From positions 58,101 to 122,100 of the forward strand of contig QZKD01000016.1 in assembly GCA_003605085.1 (NCBI GenBank): a stretch of 64,000 nt of DNA, read 5' to 3'. Below the pieces are notes generated by a model, which was not told the origin of the DNA, searched no databases, and worked only from the letters and a program-made list of their open reading frames with translations. Below, one piece after another: positions 15,633 through 23,946 of this stretch. Positions within the stretch are counted from its first letter, which is position 1; every line of letters begins with the position of its first letter. The position numbers were made by a program, and so were the translations under genes. Source of the stretch: Acholeplasma sp. Lineage in GTDB: Bacteria > Bacillota_I > Bacilli_A > Acholeplasmatales > Acholeplasmataceae.

Positions 15633-16178
15633 ATGAAAAAATTAGTCATTGTCGCAGTATTATTTGTCGCAGTATTATTCAGTCATATCGGTTTATCGTA
15701 TTTATTTGCTGAAAATTCATCTGAAGATCCAGTTGTTTTAGATTTTGATGATGCTGGTTATCCAGAAATCGTCCGCAGAACACCAGTAGATTTTGATGAT
15801 GCAGGTTATCCAGAAATCGTTCGTAGAAATCCAACAGTTTATCGTAATTCCGGTTATCCAGAAGTTGTCCGCAGAAATCCAATTGATTTTGATGATGCGG
15901 GTTATCCAGAGATTGTTCGCAGAACTCCATTAGATTTTGATGATGCCGGATATCCAGAAATCGTTCGTAGAACTCCACTCGATTTTGATGATGCAGGTTA
16001 TCCAGAGATCGTTCGTAGAACTCCACTCGATTTTGATGATGCAGGTTATCCAGAAATCGTTCGTAGAACTCCACTCGATTTTGATGATGCAGGTTATCCA
16101 GAGATCGTTCGCAGAACTCCACTCGATTTTGATGATGCCGGATATCCAGAAATCGTTCGCAGAGGAACTGAAATCTAA
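15633..16178 (+). CDS. Secreted protein of nine 16-residue repeats; candidate multi-copy peptide precursor
   Basis: I recognise no family. The 181 residues begin with a signal peptide (MKK, then a hydrophobic core to about residue 26, likely cut after YLFA), a short linker ENSSEDPVVL, and nine 16-residue units (37-180) of consensus DFDDAGYPEIVRRTPL. Unit 3 is divergent (VYRNSGYPEVVRRNPT) but keeps GYPE-x-VRR, so this core appears to be what is selected. Each unit has an acidic part, the core, and a dibasic RR that a trypsin-like protease could cut. No cysteine, anchor or sorting motif is present. The ATG at 15633 has GGGAGG upstream. The divergent HTH/TPR-like regulator suggests a signalling peptide; alternatives are a surface-binding repeat protein or a RiPP-like precursor, but no modifying enzyme is adjacent. 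Confidence 0.6.
   Translation: MKKLVIVAVLFVAVLFSHIGLSYLFAENSSEDPVVLDFDDAGYPEIVRRTPVDFDDAGYPEIVRRNPTVYRNSGYPEVVRRNPIDFDDAGYPEIVRRTPLDFDDAGYPEIVRRTPLDFDDAGYPEIVRRTPLDFDDAGYPEIVRRTPLDFDDAGYPEIVRRTPLDFDDAGYPEIVRRGTEI
15741..16172 (+). repeat. Nine in-frame tandem repeats of 48 bp
   Basis: Period 48 bp, each starting GATTTTGATGATGC. Units 5-9 are nearly identical in DNA, differing at a few third positions, while units 1-4 have diverged and unit 3 strongly. This indicates recent expansion or homogenisation at the 3' end. The reading frame is preserved throughout, and the long open frames in other phases here are artefacts of the repetition. Confidence 0.95.
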
Positions 16179-16429
16179 AAATTTCCATGTAAACACATCA
16201 CAATTATATCACATGTCTAATCAACCGTGAGGGGCATCTTACGAAAAGATGACAAAAATTCTTCAAGATTACTTCATTTGTTATAACAAAAAAATTTGAT
16301 GTGTAAACTTTTAATGTATCTTTTGAATAGAGCATACCTACTTGAAAGAGTAATCATAACATTATCGTATGCAGAATCATGAGAAATCATAGTTGCTATC
16401 TTGTTTGACTTGAAAGGATATGATCATCA

Positions 16430-16852
16430 ATGAAAACCATTATAAAATATTCCATTTACATCGGCATTGTTTTGACACTCTTCTTAAACGCTGAACGATG
16501 GATCAATCAAATTATACCCACAAGTGATTTTGTACAAAACTCAACTTTGTTATTTCAATATGGTGGAATGATTGGTTATTCATTAGTCATCGTGTTTATC
16601 ACCATGCTTCAAAGCGAAGGGTTTCATCAAATCCACTTATACAAACCTAAGTTAAGCCTTTGGTTAAAAAATGTATATGTATCCATTTCTCTTTTATTCA
16701 TCGTTATCGCGATGATTGAATATACATTCCAATCAGCTGTTTTACTTGTGCTTATTTTCATGCTGCTTACGGCGACACTTGATATGATTCGCGACAAGAT
16801 CATTCAAGATCACGAAGGCAATACGTTGCATCCCAAAAAAACGATCCATTAG
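16430..16852 (+). CDS. Small membrane protein of unknown function
   Basis: 140 residues with four predicted hydrophobic helices (about 7-22, 42-60, 80-97, 100-117) and a hydrophilic charged tail ending HPKKTIH. No family is recognised. AAAGGA lies 11 nt before the ATG, rather far. The 251 bases before it (16179-16429) hold only the spacer after the repeat gene: a weak hairpin CATCTT/AAGATG near 16228 and no good terminator, so read-through from the repeat gene is possible. A link to the peptide locus is open. Confidence 0.5.
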   Translation: MKTIIKYSIYIGIVLTLFLNAERWINQIIPTSDFVQNSTLLFQYGGMIGYSLVIVFITMLQSEGFHQIHLYKPKLSLWLKNVYVSISLLFIVIAMIEYTFQSAVLLVLIFMLLTATLDMIRDKIIQDHEGNTLHPKKTIH

Positions 16853-16946
16853 TTTTAAAAATCGACCATTTTCCTCAACGTCAAGACATCTTTTTTGTCA
16901 AATGATTACTAAAAGTGTATCATTAAAGTGTGAGGAGATGAGCTTA

Positions 16947-17489
16947 ATGTCGATTAAGAATACACTTAAAAACAGAGTATCAACAACAAAATTCACCAAA
17001 GATAATGTCAATCCCAAGACGATTATTGATTTATTGGATTTTGCTGTTTATGCTCCAAACCATAAAATGCGTGAACCATGGCGTTTTATCATTCTAGAAG
17101 GTGAAGGAAAAACCACTTTTGTTTCAAAATATATATCTTCCTTTAAGGAAATAGAGCAAAGTGATCAACAAGCCCTTATTCATAAAGCATTTCAAGCTCC
17201 TTTAGTCTTGGCCATAGTCATGCCCAAAAATCCTGATTTTCGAGATGAGCTTGAAGATTTACAAGCATGTGCAGCATTAATCGAGAACTTTTTATTGCTT
17301 CTCACGGAAGAGGGTTTGAGTGGAGCATGGAAGACACCGATGTACATTGAATCTGATCGATTCAAGGATATATTAGGACTTTCATCTCAAGAAATTGTTG
17401 TTGGATTGATCATGGTTGGATATCCAGAGCAGATCCCTAATCCAAAAAGCAGAAAATCAGCTCGTGATCTAACGACCATTTATTCATAA
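16947..17489 (+). CDS. Nitroreductase-family FMN oxidoreductase, YdjA-like
   Basis: 180 residues of the short nitroreductase type. The FMN phosphate-binding segment is NRVSTTKF, the substrate lid holds AVYAPNHKMREPWRF, and the end GLIMVGYPE is a family signature. Members reduce nitro-compounds, quinones or other electrophiles with NAD(P)H; the physiological substrate is unknown. AGGAG is 9-10 nt before the ATG at 16947; upstream in-frame ATGs are too close to it. It may share a transcript with the membrane protein before it. Confidence 0.75.
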   Translation: MSIKNTLKNRVSTTKFTKDNVNPKTIIDLLDFAVYAPNHKMREPWRFIILEGEGKTTFVSKYISSFKEIEQSDQQALIHKAFQAPLVLAIVMPKNPDFRDELEDLQACAALIENFLLLLTEEGLSGAWKTPMYIESDRFKDILGLSSQEIVVGLIMVGYPEQIPNPKSRKSARDLTTIYS

Positions 17490-17559
17490 AAACCAACAAA
17501 GAAATTGATCAAGACACTATATCTATTTAATTTTTCCATTCATTAAAATGGGAGGATTT

Positions 17560-18567
17560 ATGCGATTATTGATTCGAATTACCAAATATATCGTTTTGAT
17601 ATTTTTATCCATCATTCTTCTCTTGTCCCTAATTTTGTTTCGTGGGGACATTTCTTATGTAGATGCAATCGATCTTTTTTCAGAAGAAGAATCTGAATTT
17701 TTTGAGACAGATGTTTTAGGATTGGATCAAAAGAACCATGAAATCACTATCCATTATCTCGATTATGGTCATCCAGAAGATACACCTATCGTATTGCTCC
17801 ATGGCGCATTTTCGTCAGCACTTACGTTTGAACCCTGGAAAGATGAACTTATTCAAAATGGATATCGTGTGATTCTAGTCGATTTGCCATATCATGGATT
17901 ATCAACGGGATTTGGAGATCAAGTCACTTCCATACGTCGATCCGCAGAAGTCGTCATGAACTTATTAACACATCTCAATATCTCATCTTTTTACATTGGT
18001 GGAAATTCGATGGGTGGTGGAGTGAGTTGGTATCTTACAGGAACATACCATGGAGTAAACCAAGTGAATGTTCTCGGCTTAATTTTAATTGATAGTATAT
18101 ATCCTACAAATGCTAGTGGTGCTCCAGAAAGTGGATTTATCAATGTTCTATCGAGTGATCTTGTTGCTCCTTTAGTGAGTAAGATGACACCCAGGTTTTT
18201 CTTCAAGCAATTACTCAATGGTGTGTACGGTTCATATACATCACCTTCTGATCAAGTGATCGATCGATATTATTCGATGTTACGTGTTAATGGACATCGT
18301 CTTTCCATTTTACAAAATTCATCTGAAGATATTTCTACAGAAGACCAAATGACTATCCTTGAAAAAATCGTTAGCGAAAATATACCAGTCCTCATTTTAT
18401 GGGGTGAAGAAGATACTTGGATTTCAGTGGAGACCACCGAGTTGTTTAAAGAAACACTTGATCTAGCTGCTGAAGACATTATTATTTACCCTGATTTGGG
18501 TCATGTTCCGATGGAAGAAGATCCAGAACGTACGATCTTAGATGTTATAGACTTTTTAGAATCATAG
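17560..18567 (+). CDS. Membrane-anchored alpha/beta hydrolase
   Basis: 335 residues: one N-terminal transmembrane anchor (about 9-27), then an alpha/beta hydrolase domain, probably outside the membrane. The oxyanion motif is LLHGAF (about 79-84), the nucleophile S150 in GGNSMGGG, the acid in WGEEDTWI and the base in DLGHVPMEEDP. It resembles lipases or peroxidase-type esterases; the substrate is unknown. GGGAGG precedes the ATG at 17560. It ends in a strong terminator and faces the glycerol operon. Confidence 0.75.
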   Translation: MRLLIRITKYIVLIFLSIILLLSLILFRGDISYVDAIDLFSEEESEFFETDVLGLDQKNHEITIHYLDYGHPEDTPIVLLHGAFSSALTFEPWKDELIQNGYRVILVDLPYHGLSTGFGDQVTSIRRSAEVVMNLLTHLNISSFYIGGNSMGGGVSWYLTGTYHGVNQVNVLGLILIDSIYPTNASGAPESGFINVLSSDLVAPLVSKMTPRFFFKQLLNGVYGSYTSPSDQVIDRYYSMLRVNGHRLSILQNSSEDISTEDQMTILEKIVSENIPVLILWGEEDTWISVETTELFKETLDLAAEDIIIYPDLGHVPMEEDPERTILDVIDFLES

Positions 18568-18598
18568 AAAAAAAGAGCATTCACATGCCCTTTATAAC

Positions 18599-18630
18599 AA
18601 CCTCAATAAATCATTCTTATTGAGGTTTTT

Positions 18631-18632
<2 letters not shown>
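18599..18632. terminator. Terminator between the hydrolase and glpK
   Basis: Perfect 11-bp stem AACCTCAATAA / TTATTGAGGTT followed by seven T on the plus strand. It separates two convergent genes and probably acts on both. Confidence 0.88.
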
Positions 18633-20133
<1,501 letters not shown>

Positions 20134-20487
20134 CTATAGATATTGATTTGGAATGGACCTTGTAGCGATTAGATCAATTCCGGTTTGATGAATATCTTTT
20201 ACGATGACATCTCCTATTTTAACATGATTTTGTACAAGAATATCATCCATATCTTTCATGATCTCAAAAATGAGACCTTTTGGAATAGGAGCACTTGTTT
20301 TTACCGGTAATCTAGGGAGATCTTTAAACGCAGTCCTTACAGTACTTGTTAATGTTCGCGTAGGATTTGTCATTTCGGTGATCGCATACACTTTTCCTCT
20401 AGGACAACGATTGCCTATAACATTCATATCTTGATCGACATCAATTTGACAACCTACTGGACATATAATACACGTCATTGATTTCAT
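20134..20487 (-). CDS. DUF1667 protein, small cysteine-rich partner of the glycerol-3-phosphate oxidase
   Basis: 117 residues with cysteines C6, C9, C13 and C28 (CxxC-x3-C...C), fitting an iron-sulfur or zinc site. DUF1667 proteins are regularly encoded after a GlpA-like dehydrogenase and a GlpB-like flavoprotein in anaerobes, probably passing electrons on from glycerol-3-phosphate. The start overlaps the previous stop by four bases (ATGA), with GGAGG upstream. The role as electron carrier is inferred from context. Confidence 0.75.
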   Translation of the reverse strand: MKSMTCIICPVGCQIDVDQDMNVIGNRCPRGKVYAITEMTNPTRTLTSTVRTAFKDLPRLPVKTSAPIPKGLIFEIMKDMDDILVQNHVKIGDVIVKDIHQTGIDLIATRSIPNQYL

Positions 20488-21743
20488 GATATTTCCTCCA
20501 CTTCTAAAATGATAGATTCTTTAGAAACCCAGTCACTAGGTTTGATTGTTAAATGCTCCATTTCAGCTGGAGCTAAGAAGTTAGCTGTTTTTTGTACAAT
20601 GATCTGATTACCTTGTCGTGCAATCAAGCGTCCTTTTAACATTTTTTTCGTCACACGAAACATCATATCCATCGGCTCATCAAGTGCTGCCATATCGATG
20701 ATTTGAGGGACAACATAACGAATATTTTTACCTACGGTCACATCGATATGTTCATTTTCTTTCGGATATTTTCCTAGTACATAGTCTTTGGCATATCGTC
20801 CAGCTTTCGCACCTTCATCACTGACCCAGTCAACGAGATCATGCACGTGCAATGCATTCCCACAGAAGAAGAGCCCAGAAATATTTGACATTAAGTGTTG
20901 ATCGACACGTGCACTCTTTGTTTTGGAATCTTTTTCGACATCTAAAATCGAAAACTGATCAATATCTGGGATTAACCCAACAGATAAGAGAAGCGTATCT
21001 ACCTCGAAGAATTTTTCAGTTCCTTGAATGGGTTGAAACTGATCGTCCACTTTTGAAATAACAATGGATTCCAAGCGATCTTTACCATGAATCATTGTTA
21101 CCGTATGCGATAGATATAAGGGGATATCATAATCATCTAGGCATTGAACGATATTTCGTGTCAATCCATTTGAATAGGGCATGATTTCTGCTACACCTAA
21201 GACTTGTGCACCTTCAAGTGTCATGCGTCGTGCCATAATTAATCCAATATCGCCACTTCCTAAAATAAACACACGTTGACCGACTAAATAACCATCCATA
21301 TTTAAATAACGTTGGGCACTACCTGCAGTCATGATTCCTTTGGGTCTTTCACCAGGAATTTGTAGTGCACCACGTGTGCGTTCATAACATCCAGAAGCAA
21401 TGATCACTGCTTTTGCTCTGATATGTTCATACCCACGTGCTTCACTTGACATGGTAATGATAAAATCATCTTGTTTTTGAATGTCAATGACAGTACTTTC
21501 TTTGATTAACTCTATGCCATCATCAGATAAATCTTGAATCAATCGTTCAGCATATTCTGGACCCGTCAATTCTTCTTTAAAATGGTGAAGACCAAACCCA
21601 TTATGAATGCACTGATTGAGAATACCTCCCAATGAGGCTTCACGTTCGATCATCGTGATATGAATATTGGAATCTTTTGCCGATAGCGCAGCAGATAGAC
21701 CTGCAGCACCAGCTCCGATAATCGCTATATCAGTCATTTTCAT
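20484..21743 (-). CDS. NAD(P)/FAD-dependent oxidoreductase of the glycerol operon
   Basis: 419 residues. FAD-binding GAGAAGL (10-16), an N-terminal cysteine C45 in NQCIHNGFG, and a second dinucleotide fold VFILGSGDIGL. This is the pyridine-nucleotide-disulfide-oxidoreductase-like subunit that follows GlpA-type dehydrogenases and is linked to DUF1667 proteins. It may pass electrons from glycerol-3-phosphate to NAD or a ferredoxin-like acceptor. AAAGGAGA is 10 nt before the ATG, and its start overlaps the previous gene by 14 nt. Confidence 0.75.
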   Translation of the reverse strand: MKMTDIAIIGAGAAGLSAALSAKDSNIHITMIEREASLGGILNQCIHNGFGLHHFKEELTGPEYAERLIQDLSDDGIELIKESTVIDIQKQDDFIITMSSEARGYEHIRAKAVIIASGCYERTRGALQIPGERPKGIMTAGSAQRYLNMDGYLVGQRVFILGSGDIGLIMARRMTLEGAQVLGVAEIMPYSNGLTRNIVQCLDDYDIPLYLSHTVTMIHGKDRLESIVISKVDDQFQPIQGTEKFFEVDTLLLSVGLIPDIDQFSILDVEKDSKTKSARVDQHLMSNISGLFFCGNALHVHDLVDWVSDEGAKAGRYAKDYVLGKYPKENEHIDVTVGKNIRYVVPQIIDMAALDEPMDMMFRVTKKMLKGRLIARQGNQIIVQKTANFLAPAEMEHLTIKPSDWVSKESIILEVEEIS

Positions 21744-23175
21744 GAATTTTTGTCTCCTTTACTAAAATGGGTGAATCTTTGGCATCATACATAACCTTAT
21801 GCAAAGGTATGCCTTTTTCTTGGGCAATAAGTCCTAAGACTGTAGATTCACAGTATCCACCTTGGCATAATCCACTTCCAGCTCGAGTTCTTTTTTTAAT
21901 TCCTTTGATCGTATCACTACCTACCGGATGATGTATAGCATCGATGATTTCTTGTTCGCTAACATGTTCACAACGACACACGATTTTTCCATATTTTGGA
22001 TTTTTCTCAATCAAAGATAATCGCATTTTATCCGATGATTCTCTAAATGAAAGAGGACGTCTTCTGATTGGGTTAAAATTTGTTTTCATTTTAGGTAAAT
22101 CGTGCATCACATGTTCAACTAAATATTTTGCAATCGCAGGGGCTGCAGTTAATCCTGGCGAGTCAATCCCTGCAAGATGATATAAGCCAGGAAAATTCTT
22201 TGATTCTTTAATATAAAAATCACCATAGGTTGAGGTTGCACGAACACCTGCAAAAGTTCTGATAATTTGATGATAAGGAATCTGATCAGAAAGATATGAA
22301 AGATGTTCTTTGATATAGGCAAGTCCTTCACGTGTGGTCATGACGTTTTCTCTTTCACCCACAAGTTCAGAAGTTGGACCCAGAAGAAGATTTCCGTGTA
22401 CTTGAGGAACGATGAGAACACCTTTTCCTTTCTCAGTAGGCAGTGGATAAATGACACGTTTGAATAAACCTTCAGCCTTTTTATCGATGACAAAGTACTC
22501 ACCACGACGAGGTGTGATCTTGACTTCAAAATCAGGTTCGATCATATTCGCGATGAGATCACTCATCACTCCTGCAGCATTAATCACATGCTTAGCTTGA
22601 AGAACAATGTCATGATTGACGGTGATTTCAAATCCCTGATCAACCTTTTGAATATGTGTCACTTCAGCATTTTTTTGGTAGGTTGCTCCATTTTTAAGTG
22701 CATTCTCCATCGCTGCAAGTGCAACTTCCCAGGAAAATGTCACCATTGTTGTGGGTAATGACAAAACTTTCGTCACTGAAGAAGCGAGTTTAGGTTCCAT
22801 GATTCTTGCTTGATCTTGATCGATGATAGCGACATCTGGAACACCATTTTGTTTCGCTTGTACATAGAGTTCTTGAAGCATATTTTCTTCTTTGTCATCA
22901 TGAGCAACAACAAAAGCACCTGTGTATAACAAGGGAACATCAAGTTCTTTTTTTAAATCATGATACATCCTGTTGCCCTCTACACAAAGCTTTGCTTTGA
23001 GTGATTCTGGTTTTGGATCATGACCTGAGTGAATGATGGCGCTGTTTGCCATCGTTTGATGCGTAGCTAAATCATTTTCTTTTTCCAACACGAGAATACT
23101 TGCCTCATAGCGTGATAATTCACGTGCAATGAGTGATCCAATGACGCCTGATCCAATAATGATATAATCGTACAT
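21730..23175 (-). CDS. glpA: Glycerol-3-phosphate dehydrogenase-like flavoprotein with a BFD iron-sulfur domain
   Basis: 481 residues. The DAO-type FAD domain begins IIIGSGVIGSLIAREL and includes the family segment ANSAIIHSGHD. The C-terminal domain (about 395-455) is a BFD-like [2Fe-2S] module with C400, C402, C437 and C442 (CRCE...GLCQGGYC). This architecture is that of anaerobic GlpA rather than aerobic GlpD or oxidase GlpO. AAAGGAG supports the ATG at 23175. It oxidises glycerol-3-phosphate to dihydroxyacetone phosphate if the assignment holds; related proteins oxidise 2-hydroxyglutarate or malate, so substrate is taken from operon context. Confidence 0.78.
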   Translation of the reverse strand: MYDYIIIGSGVIGSLIARELSRYEASILVLEKENDLATHQTMANSAIIHSGHDPKPESLKAKLCVEGNRMYHDLKKELDVPLLYTGAFVVAHDDKEENMLQELYVQAKQNGVPDVAIIDQDQARIMEPKLASSVTKVLSLPTTMVTFSWEVALAAMENALKNGATYQKNAEVTHIQKVDQGFEITVNHDIVLQAKHVINAAGVMSDLIANMIEPDFEVKITPRRGEYFVIDKKAEGLFKRVIYPLPTEKGKGVLIVPQVHGNLLLGPTSELVGERENVMTTREGLAYIKEHLSYLSDQIPYHQIIRTFAGVRATSTYGDFYIKESKNFPGLYHLAGIDSPGLTAAPAIAKYLVEHVMHDLPKMKTNFNPIRRRPLSFRESSDKMRLSLIEKNPKYGKIVCRCEHVSEQEIIDAIHHPVGSDTIKGIKKRTRAGSGLCQGGYCESTVLGLIAQEKGIPLHKVMYDAKDSPILVKETKIHEND

Positions 23176-23196
23176 AGTTGCTCCTTTCAAATAAAA

Positions 23197-23229
23197 AGAG
23201 AAAAATAATGATGAACATTACTTTTCTCT
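23197..23229 (-). terminator. Hairpin between glpP and glpA; possible GlpP-controlled attenuator
   Basis: On the minus strand AGAGAAAA-x-TAATG pairs with CATTA-x-TTTTCTCT, followed by TTTTTATTT and then the ribosome site of the next gene. It lies inside the operon, not at its end, so it could be an attenuator released by GlpP and glycerol-3-phosphate. Confidence 0.55.
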
Positions 23230-23260
23230 GGACTCTTTTTTTTGATTAACTTTTAAGTTA

Positions 23261-23803
23261 TTAATACCAAAGCTTAGGATTTGATGTCGTGACTGCGATT
23301 GCTCCTGCTTCAAGACACTTTTCGATTTGTGCTTTTGTTCTAATAAGACCACCCATCAAAATGTCACATGTAACTGCTTGTCTAATTTCAGGGATAATAT
23401 CAATCGTCAGCGCAGGAAGAACTTCTAAATAATCAGGTTTCGTTTTTTGAACGACATCAAGGCTTTGCATGAGTGAGATGGAATCTTTTAAGAAAAAACG
23501 TAGGATACCCATCACTTTTCGTTTTTTACAAATCTCAATGACCTTGGGTTTACTCGTAATGATGCCATCAACTTTAAGTGTCTGAATGAGATAAATGGCA
23601 CCATACTCATCTGAGGACAAACCCTTGATCAATTCGGAGTGAATAAGCACTTTTTTATTCTTTTCTTTCATTTGATTGACTAAATCCGGAAGTTGTGCCA
23701 ACTGAAAGTTCATTAAAATTCCATAGGTGAGATGATGGTCTAAAAACGCACGGAGTTCATTGTGATTACTGATGGCTGGAATAACGGATTGGTTATAAAA
23801 CAT
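23261..23803 (-). CDS. glpP: Glycerol-3-phosphate-responsive antiterminator
   Basis: GlpP binds glycerol-3-phosphate and leader RNA, preventing early termination of glp transcripts. 180 residues, matching the family (about 190). Visible features are the N-terminal QSVIPAISNHNEL, KVLIHSELIKGLSSDE, DGIITSKP and the C-terminal phosphate-binding end GGLIRTKAQIEKCLEAGA with AVTTSN. AGGAGG is close before the ATG at 23803. It is first in the operon, downstream of a consensus promoter and a terminator hairpin on which it could act itself. Confidence 0.92.
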   Translation of the reverse strand: MFYNQSVIPAISNHNELRAFLDHHLTYGILMNFQLAQLPDLVNQMKEKNKKVLIHSELIKGLSSDEYGAIYLIQTLKVDGIITSKPKVIEICKKRKVMGILRFFLKDSISLMQSLDVVQKTKPDYLEVLPALTIDIIPEIRQAVTCDILMGGLIRTKAQIEKCLEAGAIAVTTSNPKLWY

Positions 23804-23827
23804 GCTGATCCTCCTAGTAAAATAAAT

Positions 23828-23871
23828 AGCAAAGTAAAAATGCTGATATATCTGCATTTCATCACTTTGCT
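23828..23871 (-). terminator. Leader terminator hairpin before glpP
   Basis: On the minus strand AGCAAAGT...AAATGC pairs with GCATTT...ACTTTGCT in a long stem with an internal loop, followed by ATTTATTTTA. It lies between the promoter and glpP, so most transcripts would stop here unless antitermination occurs. GlpP is the likely antiterminator. Confidence 0.62.
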
Positions 23872-23904
23872 CTCGAACTCTAGATACGCTTAAATTACAC
23901 TTTG

Positions 23905-23933
23905 ATTATACCTTTTATTATGCATGCTGTCAA
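23905..23933 (-). promoter_or_regulatory. Consensus sigma-A promoter of the glp operon
   Basis: TTGACA (23928-23933) and TATAAT (23905-23910) match both consensus hexamers exactly with a 17-bp spacer on the minus strand. Such a strong promoter makes sense if output is limited downstream by the leader terminator. Confidence 0.85.
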
Positions 23934-23946
23934 GGAAGCAAATGGA

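Noticed and set aside
15741..16172. CRISPR array
   Set aside because: The units are contiguous, in frame, and have no unique spacers.
15679..16196. Long open frames on the opposite strand and in another phase across the repeat array
   Set aside because: They arise because a 48-bp period repeats without stops in several phases. They have no ribosome site and read as low-complexity repeats; the plus-strand frame has a signal peptide, start and ribosome site.
16238..16288. Sixteen-codon open frame after the repeat gene (MTKILQDYFICYNKKI)
   Set aside because: No ribosome site of note and length well within chance for AT-rich DNA.
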